A program made the position numbers and the translations under genes. DNA of 43,036 nt from Caulobacter sp. (GTDB lineage Bacteria > Pseudomonadota > Alphaproteobacteria > Caulobacterales > Caulobacteraceae): the NCBI GenBank assembly GCA_028291265.1, contig JAQGIK010000014.1, forward strand, positions 1 through 43,036, in the 5' to 3' direction. Below the pieces are notes generated by a model that was not told the origin of the DNA, did not search any database, and saw nothing but the letters and a program-made list of their open reading frames with translations. Numbering within the stretch: position 1 is the first letter of the stretch; every line of letters starts with the position of its first letter. Positions 36,247-43,036 of this stretch are shown piece by piece.

Positions 36247-37197
36247 TCAGGCCGCGACCGTCTTCCGGCGCCCGAACAGGTCGTTCCACAGGTAGCGGGC
36301 GGCGTCGGCCGCATCGCTCAGCCGTTCGCCGATGGTCGCCAGCACCGGCCGCGTCTGCGGCAGGCAGGCTTCCAGCTCGGCGATCAGGTCCTCGGCCGGG
36401 CCGTCGTTGAGGAAGTGGTTGCCGCCCGGCACGCGGCGGAACCGCATCGGCCGAACCGTGCGCACCTCCTTGACCAGGTTCTCGGCCGTCTCGATCGGCG
36501 CGAAGTCGTCGAGGTCGCCGTGGACCAGGTGGATGGGGACACCGATCCGCTCCAGCGCCTGACGCATGTGGATCAGCTGGCCGGGCTGGCCGGCCACCTC
36601 CAGCACCGCGTTGCGCAGGTCGCGCGGCACGGGCAGGAAGCGCAGCAGAAACTGGCCGACCTTGACCAGCATGCGGGCGGTCGGGCCGGGATCGCCGAGG
36701 TAACCGGACAGCAGCACCACGCCGGCCAGGCCCTTGGGCCGGCGGGCGGCCATCAGGCTGGTGATGGCGGCGCCGTAGGACTGGCCGACCAGCAGCAATT
36801 TCTGGCCCGGTGCGACGTTCAGCAGCGGCATCAGGGCCTCGGCCTGGACGCGAATGTCGCCGACGTATTCCACCGGCTCGCTGCCGGCGTAGCCGGGCCG
36901 GTCGACGACGATCATCTCGCGGTCCTTCGGCAGGGCGGCCAGCACCGGCGCCCAGTATTCGGCCCAGCTGGGCGCGCCGGTGACGACGACGATCTTCCAG
37001 GGCGCGGGCTTGTCGCGGGGGGTGGTCAGGGCCGACAGGGTCCAGCCGTGGTCGCCGCCGCAGGGCAGGGAGACGCGCTTGACCACGCTCTCCTCATAGA
37101 GCTCGGCCGTCGGCACATGCTCGAAGCGGCCGTTGGCGGCGCTCTCGATGCAGGCCCAGCCCAGTTCCAGCACCCCCTTGGGGCGTTTACGCGCCAC
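36247..37197 (-). CDS. Alpha/beta-fold hydrolase
   Basis: The 316-residue serine hydrolase begins at GTG 37195-37197 with AGGAGA 6 bases upstream; a longer frame to 37263 lacks similarity. Features: a strand IVVVTGAPSWAEYW (oxyanion region), VVDRPGYAGSEP, the nucleophile elbow LVGQSYGAAITSLMAARR (Ser near residue 143), and a late HGDLDDFAP carrying the acid and GGNHFLND with the catalytic His. The family is very broad (esterases, lipases, epoxide hydrolases), so no substrate is assigned. It is convergent with the nitronate monooxygenase-like gene. Confidence 0.88.
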   Translation of the reverse strand: MARKRPKGVLELGWACIESAANGRFEHVPTAELYEESVVKRVSLPCGGDHGWTLSALTTPRDKPAPWKIVVVTGAPSWAEYWAPVLAALPKDREMIVVDRPGYAGSEPVEYVGDIRVQAEALMPLLNVAPGQKLLLVGQSYGAAITSLMAARRPKGLAGVVLLSGYLGDPGPTARMLVKVGQFLLRFLPVPRDLRNAVLEVAGQPGQLIHMRQALERIGVPIHLVHGDLDDFAPIETAENLVKEVRTVRPMRFRRVPGGNHFLNDGPAEDLIAELEACLPQTRPVLATIGERLSDAADAARYLWNDLFGRRKTVAA

Positions 37198-37339
37198 GAT
37201 CCATCTCCTGTTCAGCCCGCCCGGCGATCCAATCAACGCCGTCGGGCCCTTACGGTTCTCCACAATGACGCCAAGGTCACTGATCTTTTCCGTAATGTGG
37301 CAGATGGGTCCTGAACCGGGCCTGACCAGGAGGTTCAGA

Positions 37340-37777
37340 TCAGCCGTGGCCGACGGGGGGCGATGGCGGCCGCCGCCTTTGCATGTAGGCGAGCGTGCCC
37401 AGCAGGAGGGGAATCAGAACGGCGTAGCCGATGATGTTCAAGGCGATGGAATAGGTCAGGCTGATGACCCGGTGTTGGGCCCAGAACGCCAGGTGGATGA
37501 TCACCGCCAGGCCTTGCAGGCCTGACATCCAGAGCGGCCACCAGCGGTCGGCCCGCAAGGCGAGCGCGACGAACACCAGCAGGACGAAGACGTCCAGGAT
37601 CATCACCGCGAACTGGACATCGATCCATCGCCGGTCCGGGATCAGGTAGGTCACCTGGCAGGCGACAAACAGAAACGCGCCGCACAGTCGCTCCGGCGGC
37701 CCGCCCTTCAGGACGGCGAGACCGGTCACCGCGGCGGTAATCGAAAACGAAATGATCAGCCAGAGTGGGAAGTGCAC
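37340..37777 (-). CDS. Small multi-helix membrane protein
   Basis: This 145-residue protein has about four hydrophobic helices: FPLWLIISFSITAAVTGLAV, FAVMILDVFVLLVFVALALR, a Trp-rich stretch WWPLWMSGLQGLAVIIHLAF, and a last helix SIALNIIGYAVLIPLLLGTL, then a basic tail. I chose GTG 37777 (VHFPLW...), which begins directly with the first helix; ATG 37822 adds 15 polar residues and has AGG touching the ATG. It is unknown, though families like this are common in Caulobacteraceae. It shares strand with the next small gene, 57 bases upstream. Confidence 0.75.
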   Translation of the reverse strand: MHFPLWLIISFSITAAVTGLAVLKGGPPERLCGAFLFVACQVTYLIPDRRWIDVQFAVMILDVFVLLVFVALALRADRWWPLWMSGLQGLAVIIHLAFWAQHRVISLTYSIALNIIGYAVLIPLLLGTLAYMQRRRPPSPPVGHG

Positions 37778-37834
37778 TGGAATTGGACCCCGCTGCGACG
37801 CAGGGCCCAATTCTGGCGCCATCCTGGCTTGTTG

Positions 37835-38188
37835 TCAGGCGGCTTTCACCTCGTGCAGGTGCACGCCGGTGGGCTTGGGATCGGTCTCCGGCTTGTCGTT
37901 CTCGGGGCCGACGGAATAGTGCCGCAGTCCCAGTTGTTCCCGGGTCACCGACAAGGCCTTGTGCGTGGCGATGATGGTGCGGCGGGCCTGGGTCAGGTGG
38001 CTCAGGGTTTCCGTGGCGCTTTCCATGGCGTCCTGGCCGAACATGATGGACAGGTTGGCGCCTTTTCGGACGCTCGGCATGGTCACCGCCAGGCCGGCCA
38101 CGGCCGCAAGGGCCAGGTCGAGCGCCTCTTCGGCTTCGAACAGTTGCTTGGCCACGGCCTCGGCGGCGGCGCGTCGTTGTTGCAGCAT
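37835..38188 (-). CDS. Small helical protein, unknown
   Basis: The 117-residue protein begins MLQQRRAAAEAVAKQLFEAE with a GAGGAGGG ribosome site 3-10 bases upstream. It appears to be two long helices (about residues 1-30 and 55-85) joined by AVTMPSVRKGANLSIMFGQD, then a polar tail with PENDKPETDPKP. No motif is recognised. It lies just downstream of the LuxR-type gene on the same strand, so it may be in one transcript with it. Confidence 0.75.
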   Translation of the reverse strand: MLQQRRAAAEAVAKQLFEAEEALDLALAAVAGLAVTMPSVRKGANLSIMFGQDAMESATETLSHLTQARRTIIATHKALSVTREQLGLRHYSVGPENDKPETDPKPTGVHLHEVKAA

Positions 38189-38257
38189 AGTCCCTCCTCG
38201 CCCCGGTCGGGGCCCTTGCTGGTGAAATCCGGGCGATCTGCCCGGACCAGCATCAGG

Positions 38258-39025
38258 TCAGGGGCGGATCAGTTGTTGCAGGGCCATCAGGCCCGAGAGG
38301 ACCATCCCGAAGGCGAGGGCGGTGGTGATCATGATGGCCACGATCACGCCCAGCCGCTGGGCGGTCCCTAGAGTATTGAGCTGTCCTCCGGCTCCGGCGG
38401 CGCGAAGTCGCCATCCATCACCGCGAAGGCCGCGCAGAGGATTTCCCGCAGGACCATCTCGGGCGGGAGCCAGCGGCTCTGCTTGCGGACCGCGGAAATC
38501 AGTTCGGGCGTCGCCGCCGCCATCGCCGGGCCGGAGGACAGGCTGACGAGCTGTCGCTCCAGCTGTTCCCAGGTCCACACCGGCAGCGGGGTCCCCGACT
38601 GCGGGGCGCGCTGGAACGAGGCTTCGAAGCGATCGACTTCCTGCTTCATCCACAGGGCCTGGCTCAGGCCCGGCGTCGCGATACTGGCGTGGTGGTCGTT
38701 GGCGGGTGTCATGCTCGGCTCCGTCTTGTGGAGCCGAGGTTGTGCCGGCGTCGGCGTCGTCCGCTATGACGTCCGTCATGCCTGACACGCCGTGTGTCAT
38801 GCGATCCTCGGAGGCCAGCAGCATGCGCGCGGCGGCCCGACGGTCATCGACGCCCAGCCGTTCGAGGGCGTTGCGCACATGGTTGGCGACGGTGTGGTTG
38901 GAGAGACCCAGCTGCTTGCCGATCTCCTTGCCGGTCAGGTGCTGGCCGACCAGCAACAGGATCTCACGCTCGCGGGCCGTCAGCCGCTCAAGCTTGCCGT
39001 CCTTGTGGTCGCCGTTCCCGTCCAT
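38258..39025 (-). CDS. LuxR/GerE-type HTH regulator, frame continuing to a C-terminal membrane helix
   Basis: The 255-codon frame starts at ATG 39023-39025. Residues about 10-70 are a LuxR helix-turn-helix: LTAREREILLLVGQHLTGKE, then QLGLSNHTVANHVRNALERL and GVDDRRAAARMLL. The frame then runs through a Gly/Pro/Arg-rich stretch with unlike codon use and ends in one hydrophobic helix (LGVIVAIMITTALAFGMVLS) in the same frame. In the middle (38368-38712) a second frame looks more gene-like. The native product could be a soluble HTH protein, a membrane-anchored regulator, or a gene disrupted by overprinting. The divergent phasin gene lies 192 bases away. Confidence 0.6.
   Translation of the reverse strand: MDGNGDHKDGKLERLTAREREILLLVGQHLTGKEIGKQLGLSNHTVANHVRNALERLGVDDRRAAARMLLASEDRMTHGVSGMTDVIADDADAGTTSAPQDGAEHDTRQRPPRQYRDAGPEPGPVDEAGSRSLRSLVPARPAVGDPAAGVDLGTAGATARQPVLRPGDGGGDARTDFRGPQAEPLAPARDGPAGNPLRGLRGDGWRLRAAGAGGQLNTLGTAQRLGVIVAIMITTALAFGMVLSGLMALQQLIRP
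38368..38712 (-). CDS. Nested 114-residue protein within the LuxR-type frame
   Basis: The frame lies wholly inside the LuxR-type gene, offset from it. It has balanced composition (MTPANDHHASIATPGLSQAL, WTWEQLERQLVSLSSGPA, PPEMVLREILCAAFAVMDGD) and third positions almost all G or C, whereas the LuxR frame here reads as a Gly/Pro/Arg shadow. ATG 38712 has GGAG six bases upstream. That GGAG is part of a perfect 9-bp stem (38714-38722 with 38730-38738), so initiation may be controlled. I recognise no family. The function is unknown. Confidence 0.6.
   Translation of the reverse strand: MTPANDHHASIATPGLSQALWMKQEVDRFEASFQRAPQSGTPLPVWTWEQLERQLVSLSSGPAMAAATPELISAVRKQSRWLPPEMVLREILCAAFAVMDGDFAPPEPEDSSIL
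38714..38738 (-). promoter_or_regulatory. Stem-loop hiding the ribosome site of the nested gene
   Basis: CTCGGCTCC (38714-38722) and GGAGCCGAG (38730-38738), read on the plus strand, are perfect inverted complements around a 7-base loop. On the minus-strand message the 3' arm contains GGAG and ends one base before the ATG of the 114-residue frame. When folded, the ribosome site is paired. Translation of the upstream LuxR frame would open it. Confidence 0.6.
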
Positions 39026-39217
39026 GCGAATAGCTCGACGCTTTCCCCGTCCGAGGGCGTGGGTCCACCGCAGGTTCCGATCCGGTCCCTGAACACCCCC
39101 GGCTGTAACCATAACGCAGTTCTGCCGTGGACCTAGAATGATCTTTCTAGACGGCGCCTCTAGATCATGAGGCCATTCGCCGCTCCCCCGGCGTCAACGA
39201 ACATCCAGGAGCCTCCC
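39026..39217. promoter_or_regulatory. Divergent region between LuxR-type gene and phasin; three spaced CTAG sites
   Basis: This 192-base gap has CTAG at 39133-39136, 39147-39150 and 39160-39163, spaced 14 and 13 bases, the last two within TCTAGA hexamers around CGGCGCC. Flanking bases (ATGATC on the left, GATCAT on the right) extend the symmetry. CTAG is rare in such genomes, so a cluster of three is notable. This could be an operator for phasin or for the divergent regulator. The phasin ribosome site AGGAG lies at 39207-39211. Confidence 0.45.
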
Positions 39218-39721
39218 ATGGCCGCCGCCAAGAAGACCAAGACCGACAAGAAGACCGCGCCCCAAGACTCTGGCTCGACCGGCGCCGACCTCGACATCGC
39301 CCGCAAGATCTGGCTGGCCGGCGTCGGCGCCTATGGCCGCGCCTTCACCGAAGCCACCGCCAGCGCCGAGAAGCTGGCGCAAAGCGCCACCGAAGCCTTT
39401 GACCAGCTGGTCGCCAAGGGTGAAGTGATCGAGGACGAGGTCCGCGATCGTATCGCCAAGGCCCCGGCCGGCAAGAAGGTCGTCAGCCTGGTCGGCGACC
39501 TGACCAAGTCGTCGAAGGAACGCCGCGCCGCCCTCGAAGAGCGTATCGGCAAGGTCCGCAAGTCGCTGACCGAAACCTTCGCCCCCTACAACCTCGCCGC
39601 CCTCGGCGAGGCCGTGCAGGCCCTGACCACCCAGGTCGAAGCCCTGACCGGCGAAGTCGCGGCCCTCAAGGCCGAGAAGGCTTCCAAGAAGACCGCCGCC
39701 AAGACCGACGAAGCGGCCTAA
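39218..39721 (+). CDS. Phasin (PHA granule-associated protein)
   Basis: This 167-residue protein coats polyhydroxyalkanoate granules. The central motif ARKIWLAGVGAYGRAFTEA (residues about 28-46) is the typical phasin segment of the PhaI/PhaF group. A long amphipathic helix region follows, and the C terminus is a short Lys/Ala-rich tail (LKAEKASKKTAAKTDEAA) like a reduced PhaF histone-like tail. The N terminus is Lys-rich as well. I chose ATG 39218 because AGGAG precedes it by about 6 bases. The stop overlaps that of the TetR gene (CTAA). It belongs with phaC and the depolymerase downstream. Confidence 0.88.
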   Translation: MAAAKKTKTDKKTAPQDSGSTGADLDIARKIWLAGVGAYGRAFTEATASAEKLAQSATEAFDQLVAKGEVIEDEVRDRIAKAPAGKKVVSLVGDLTKSSKERRAALEERIGKVRKSLTETFAPYNLAALGEAVQALTTQVEALTGEVAALKAEKASKKTAAKTDEAA

Positions 39722-40299
39722 CCGGCCAGGCTTGCCGCGGGAAGCATGACCTGGGCCGCCGCGCGAGCCACGAGTTCCCGCGGCGGCCCAGTGTCACCCC
39801 TCAATTGCAGGGCGATGGCGTGGAAGACGATGCCGGTCGCAAGCTGGCCCGCCAGCCCGTCCCGCGCCTCCGCCTTGGCCTTGATGGCGCCGGCCTCGTG
39901 CAGGCGCTTCAGGACATCCCCCAGCCCCGAAACCAGGCCCGTCATCACCCGCCTGGCCGCCGCCGCCGCCGCCTCGTTGCCGAGGGCCAGCGCCGGTTCG
40001 CGCCAGAAGAAGCGGGCGTCCCAGGCCTCCTCGACCAGGATATGGACATGCGTCCACAGGGTTTCGATGTCCGGCCGGGCGGCGCAGGCCTCGCGCATGG
40101 CCTCCAGCACCATCTCGATCTCGCCGGCGTGCAGGGCCATCAGCTCGGCCAGGATCTGCGGCTTGCCCTTGAAATGGTAGTAGAGGTGGCCGGCGCTGAT
40201 CCCCAACGCGGAGGCGATGTCGACGGCCGACAGCGGTCCGACACCCTCGGCGTTGAACAGCGCCCGCGAGGCCTCGAGGATCCGGTCGCGCGTCTTCAC
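39718..40299 (-). CDS. TetR-family transcriptional regulator in the PHA locus
   Basis: The 193-residue regulator has an N-terminal TetR HTH: TRDRILEASRALFNAEGVGP, then DIASALGISAGHLYYHFKGK. An all-helical ligand-binding half follows. The start is GTG 40297-40299, chosen because GGGGAG lies 8 bases upstream and homologues begin with a short KTRxRIL; the frame can extend to GTG 40323. It is divergent from phaC with 114 bases between, so it probably controls phaC or itself, perhaps in response to a fatty-acid or PHA-related ligand (inference). It is convergent with phasin, with a 4-base stop overlap. Confidence 0.9.
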   Translation of the reverse strand: MKTRDRILEASRALFNAEGVGPLSAVDIASALGISAGHLYYHFKGKPQILAELMALHAGEIEMVLEAMREACAARPDIETLWTHVHILVEEAWDARFFWREPALALGNEAAAAAARRVMTGLVSGLGDVLKRLHEAGAIKAKAEARDGLAGQLATGIVFHAIALQLRGDTGPPRELVARAAAQVMLPAASLAG

Positions 40300-40330
40300 C
40301 CCGTTCACTCCCCCCAAGGCCACTGGCCCG

Positions 40331-40366
40331 TTGACTTCGCGTCATGTCCGTCCAGCATATGTCCGA
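40331..40366 (+). promoter_or_regulatory. Candidate phaC promoter with repeated ATGTCCG
   Basis: TTGACT at 40331-40336 and GCATAT at 40355-40360 are 18 bases apart, in reasonable agreement with sigma-70 -35 and -10 elements. ATGTCCG occurs twice, at about 40344-40350 and 40360-40366, over and after the -10 box. Such a repeat next to a divergent TetR gene would be a natural operator. The -10 match is poor, so confidence is low. Confidence 0.35.
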
Positions 40367-40413
40367 ACGAGGACGCCGGGCGAGAACGATCTGGCGCGCG
40401 GGGAGGACCATCC

Positions 40414-42105
40414 ATGACCAAGCCCGGAATCCGGCTCGATGCCGGCGGCGCCAGCGATAACGCCGGCGGCCTCAACCCCATCGTCGGCGTCGCCCGCGAG
40501 GACCTGATCGGGGCCGTCGGCGTGCTGCTGCGCGAGACCGCCGGCCGCCCGGTCAAGACCCTCAAGCACGTCGCCAAGTTCAACGGCGAACTGGTCAAGA
40601 TCCTGACCGGCAAGTCCGAGCTCGAAGCCGGCCCCAAGGACAAGCGCTTCACCGACCCGGCCTGGCGCTACAACCCGCTCTACAAGGGCGCCATGCAGTA
40701 CTACCTGGCGGTCCAGAAGGGCGTCGCCGGCTGGATCGACGACGTCGAGTTCGACGAACTCGAACGGGCCCGCGCCAACTTCGTCACCGGCATGATCCTC
40801 GACAGCCTGTCGCCGTCCAACACCCTGGTCGGCAATCCCTCGGCCATGAAGCGGGCCTACGACACCGGCGGCGGCTCCCTGCTCAAGGGTCTGAAGAACG
40901 CCTACGACGACATGACCAAGAACGACGGCATCGTCAGCCAGGTCGACAAACGTCCCTTCAAGGTCGGCGAGAACGTCGCCAACAGCCCCGGCGCCGTCGT
41001 CCATCGCACCGAGATGATGGAACTGATCCAGTACCAGCCGACCACCGAAACGGTCAGCGAGATCCCGCTGCTGATCATCCCGCCGCAGATCAACAAGGCC
41101 TACGTCAACGACCTGTCGCCCGACAAATCCATGGTCCGCTACCTGACCAGCCAGGGCATCCAGGTGTTCCTGGTCAGCTGGCGCAACCCGACCAGGGACT
41201 TCGCCCACTGGGGCCTCGGCGACTATGTCGACAGCCTGATCGAGGCCACCGACGTCGTCACCCAGGTCAGCGGCAGCAAGAAGATCAACGTCTCCGGCGC
41301 CTGCTCGGGCGGCATCACCACCGCCACCCTGCTGAGCAAGCTGCAGGCGCGGGGCGACGAGCGGATCAACGCCGTCTCGCTGATGGTCTGCGTGCTCGAC
41401 CCCGACGCCGGCGACAGCGAAGCCGGGGCCCTGGTCTCCAGGCACGGCATCGAGATGGCCCGCCAGCGCTCGGCCAAGAAGGGCATCCTTGAGGGCTCAT
41501 CGCTGTCCCGCACCTTCGCCTGGCTGCGGCCGAACGATCTGGTCTGGAACTACGTCATCAACAACTACCTGCACGGCGACGACCCGCCGCCGTTCGACGT
41601 GCTGTTCTGGAACAACGACAGCACCAACCTGACGGCCACCCTGCACAGCGACTACCTGTCGGTCTACGAGCACCAGCCGTTCCGCAACCACGGCGAGGTC
41701 GAGCTGGCCGGCCACAAGGTCGATCTGTCGGCGGTCAAGAACGACGTCTTCGTCGTCGCCGGCGTCACCGACCACATCACCCCCTGGAAGGCCTGCTACC
41801 GACTGACGCAACTGATCGGCTCGCCGAAGGTTGATTTCGTCCTCAGCCAGGCCGGCCACATCCAGGCCCTGCTCAACCCGCCGGGCAACCCCAAGGCCAA
41901 ATATTTCCACAGCGCCGAGCGTCCGGGCCCGTCGATCGACGCCTGGATGAACGGCCAGGCCGAGGAAAAGGCCGGCAGCTGGTGGCCGTTCTGGACCGAA
42001 TGGCTGACCGAGCGGGCCGGCGCCAAAAAGGCCGCGCCCAAGACGCTCGGCTCCAGGAAGTACAAGGCCATGGAGCCGGCCCCCGGCCTCTACGCGTTCG
42101 ATTGA
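40414..42105 (+). CDS. phaC: Poly(3-hydroxyalkanoate) synthase (PhaC)
   Basis: This enzyme polymerises hydroxyacyl-CoA into PHA at the granule surface. The 563-residue protein is of single-subunit length (class I or II). The N-terminal domain ends with KRFTDPAWRYNPLYKGAMQY. The alpha/beta core has the lipase-like box SGACSGG with catalytic C297, Asp 453 (GVTDHITPW), and His 482 (SQAGHIQALLNPPG). The GTSGHIAG-like region of class I enzymes is replaced by SQAGHIQ. The ATG 40414 has GGGGAGGA just before it. A depolymerase-like gene follows 14 bases later, so one operon is likely. Confidence 0.95.
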   Translation: MTKPGIRLDAGGASDNAGGLNPIVGVAREDLIGAVGVLLRETAGRPVKTLKHVAKFNGELVKILTGKSELEAGPKDKRFTDPAWRYNPLYKGAMQYYLAVQKGVAGWIDDVEFDELERARANFVTGMILDSLSPSNTLVGNPSAMKRAYDTGGGSLLKGLKNAYDDMTKNDGIVSQVDKRPFKVGENVANSPGAVVHRTEMMELIQYQPTTETVSEIPLLIIPPQINKAYVNDLSPDKSMVRYLTSQGIQVFLVSWRNPTRDFAHWGLGDYVDSLIEATDVVTQVSGSKKINVSGACSGGITTATLLSKLQARGDERINAVSLMVCVLDPDAGDSEAGALVSRHGIEMARQRSAKKGILEGSSLSRTFAWLRPNDLVWNYVINNYLHGDDPPPFDVLFWNNDSTNLTATLHSDYLSVYEHQPFRNHGEVELAGHKVDLSAVKNDVFVVAGVTDHITPWKACYRLTQLIGSPKVDFVLSQAGHIQALLNPPGNPKAKYFHSAERPGPSIDAWMNGQAEEKAGSWWPFWTEWLTERAGAKKAAPKTLGSRKYKAMEPAPGLYAFD

Positions 42106-42119
42106 TTGAAAGGCTCCGC

Positions 42120-42977
42120 ATGACCCGATCCGCCACCACCGCCCCCGCTCCGGAATTCTCTGTCCTGAGGGCGGGCGGCCGCATGCTGCGGGTCGCGGTC
42201 TGGCGGGCGCAAGGCCCGAAGTCCGGCCACGGCCGGCCGCTGCTGTTCTTCAATGGCATCGGGGCCAACATCGAGCTGATGGCCCCGCTGGCCGACTGGT
42301 TCCCCGACCGTGACCTGATCACCTTCGACATGCCGGGCGTCGGCGGCTCGCCCAAGGCGACGGTGCCCTACCGTCCCTGGACAATGGCCTGGACGGCCGC
42401 CCGCCTGCTCGACCAACTGGGCTACGGCGTCGTCGACGTCATGGGCGTCAGCTGGGGCGGGGGCCTGGCCCAGCAGTTCGCCTTCCAGTTCGCCAAGCGC
42501 ACCGGCCGGCTGGTGCTGGCCGCCACCTCGGCCGGGATGATCATGGTGCCCGGCGACCTCAAGTCGCTCAGCAAGATGGCCGACCCCAAGCGCTATGTGG
42601 ACCCCGAGTTCATGCGCAAGAACTTCGAGGCCCTCTACGGCGGCGAGACCACCGGCGCCGACGGCCACATCGGCCGCATCAGCCCCCCGACCCGCTCCGG
42701 CTACCTCTACCAGCTGATGGCCATGAGCGGCTGGACCAGCGTGCCCTTCCTGCCCTTCGTCAAGGCCCCGACCCTGGTGATGATGGGCGACGCCGACAAG
42801 ATCGTCCCCCTCGTCAACGGCAAGTTCCTCTGCGCCCTCATCCCCAACGCGCGGCTGGAGATCATCAAGGACGGCGGCCACCTGTTCCTGGTGTCGAAGG
42901 CCAGCGTCAGCGCGCCCCTTATCCGGGAGTTCCTCGACGAGGACCGGGTGAAGGTGCGGCGCAAGAAGGCCGCCTGA
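42120..42977 (+). CDS. phaZ: Intracellular PHA depolymerase-like alpha/beta hydrolase
   Basis: The 285-residue hydrolase resembles PhaZ of medium-chain PHA producers. The fold starts with PLLFFNGIGANIELMAPLAD, followed by TFDMPGVGGSPKA, the nucleophile elbow MGVSWGGGLAQQFAFQF (S111), the acid region LVMMGDADKIVPL, and the catalytic His in IKDGGHLFLV. The context, directly downstream of phaC with the same strand and 14-base spacing, supports granule turnover or trimming of chains. Without experiment a generic lipase or acyltransferase is possible. The ATG 42120 follows TTGAAAGGCT. Confidence 0.87.
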   Translation: MTRSATTAPAPEFSVLRAGGRMLRVAVWRAQGPKSGHGRPLLFFNGIGANIELMAPLADWFPDRDLITFDMPGVGGSPKATVPYRPWTMAWTAARLLDQLGYGVVDVMGVSWGGGLAQQFAFQFAKRTGRLVLAATSAGMIMVPGDLKSLSKMADPKRYVDPEFMRKNFEALYGGETTGADGHIGRISPPTRSGYLYQLMAMSGWTSVPFLPFVKAPTLVMMGDADKIVPLVNGKFLCALIPNARLEIIKDGGHLFLVSKASVSAPLIREFLDEDRVKVRRKKAA

Positions 42978-42984
42978 TCTCGTT

Positions 42985-43036
42985 CCTTCTCCCGCTTGCC
43001 GGGAGAAGGTGGCCCGCGAAGCGGGTCGGATGAGGG
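42985..43036. repeat. Dispersed double-hairpin intergenic repeat, cut by the window end
   Basis: A 10-bp stem (CCTTCTCCCG at 42985-42994, CGGGAGAAGG at 43000-43009, loop CTTGC) is followed by a second stem CCCGC/GCGGG (43013-43017, 43021-43025, loop GAA) and GTCGGATGAGGG. The first stem has the same core as the repeat at 14499-14523, with the same CTTGC loop. It lies 7 bases after the phaZ-like stop and may act as a transcript end, but lacks a T-run. I recall this sequence as common in caulobacterial intergenic DNA. Confidence 0.75.

Overview
The window looks like the chromosome of a Caulobacterales-type alphaproteobacterium (Caulobacter or Phenylobacterium relatives are my guess). GC content is very high and third codon positions are almost all G or C. 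The content fits that group: a lone short flagellin, a J-domain/BolA/CobS neighbourhood, aroK-aroB next to xerD, several stand-alone receiver proteins, and a polyhydroxyalkanoate (PHA) locus. No tRNA, rRNA, CRISPR array, transposase or phage gene was seen.

Layout. 1-6.8 kb: the 5' part of lepA (minus strand), a single-domain response regulator, a two-gene RND efflux operon without its outer-membrane channel, and a lone flagellin closed by a bipartite REP-like element. 6.9-9.5 kb: an SRAP/HMCES DNA-protein crosslink protein, a lipoprotein, a VOC protein, and a paralogue of the lipoprotein that appears broken by a one-base deletion. 9.3-12.7 kb: cobS with a small membrane protein, a PAP2 phosphatase, a J-domain protein, BolA and a response regulator. 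12.8-16.7 kb: the shikimate genes aroK-aroB, a secreted protein of unknown function, and xerD.

16.7-31.9 kb is an accessory-looking block between xerD and accA. It holds two tandem paralogous membrane proteins, an AraC-type regulator, a malyl-CoA lyase that strongly resembles the Chloroflexus enzyme, and two giant RTX (calcium-binding, probably type I secreted) proteins. The RTX genes flank the ergothioneine genes egtB-egtD. The two RTX proteins share a module of about 200 residues and each has further internal duplications.

32.0-39.0 kb: accA, a secreted unknown, a response regulator with Arg in place of the receiver Lys and a translationally coupled helical partner, a nitronate-monooxygenase-like flavoprotein, an alpha/beta hydrolase, two small unknown genes, and a LuxR-type HTH gene with a second reading frame nested inside it. 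39.2-43.0 kb is a PHA storage locus: phasin, TetR regulator, PHA synthase (phaC) and intracellular PHA depolymerase (phaZ-like). It ends in a dispersed hairpin repeat.

Genes are tightly packed. Five same-strand pairs overlap through ATGA or GTGA, and four convergent pairs share a 4-base overlapping stop (CTAG, TTAG or CTAA). All family assignments come from reading motifs and from memory of protein families; no database search was run.
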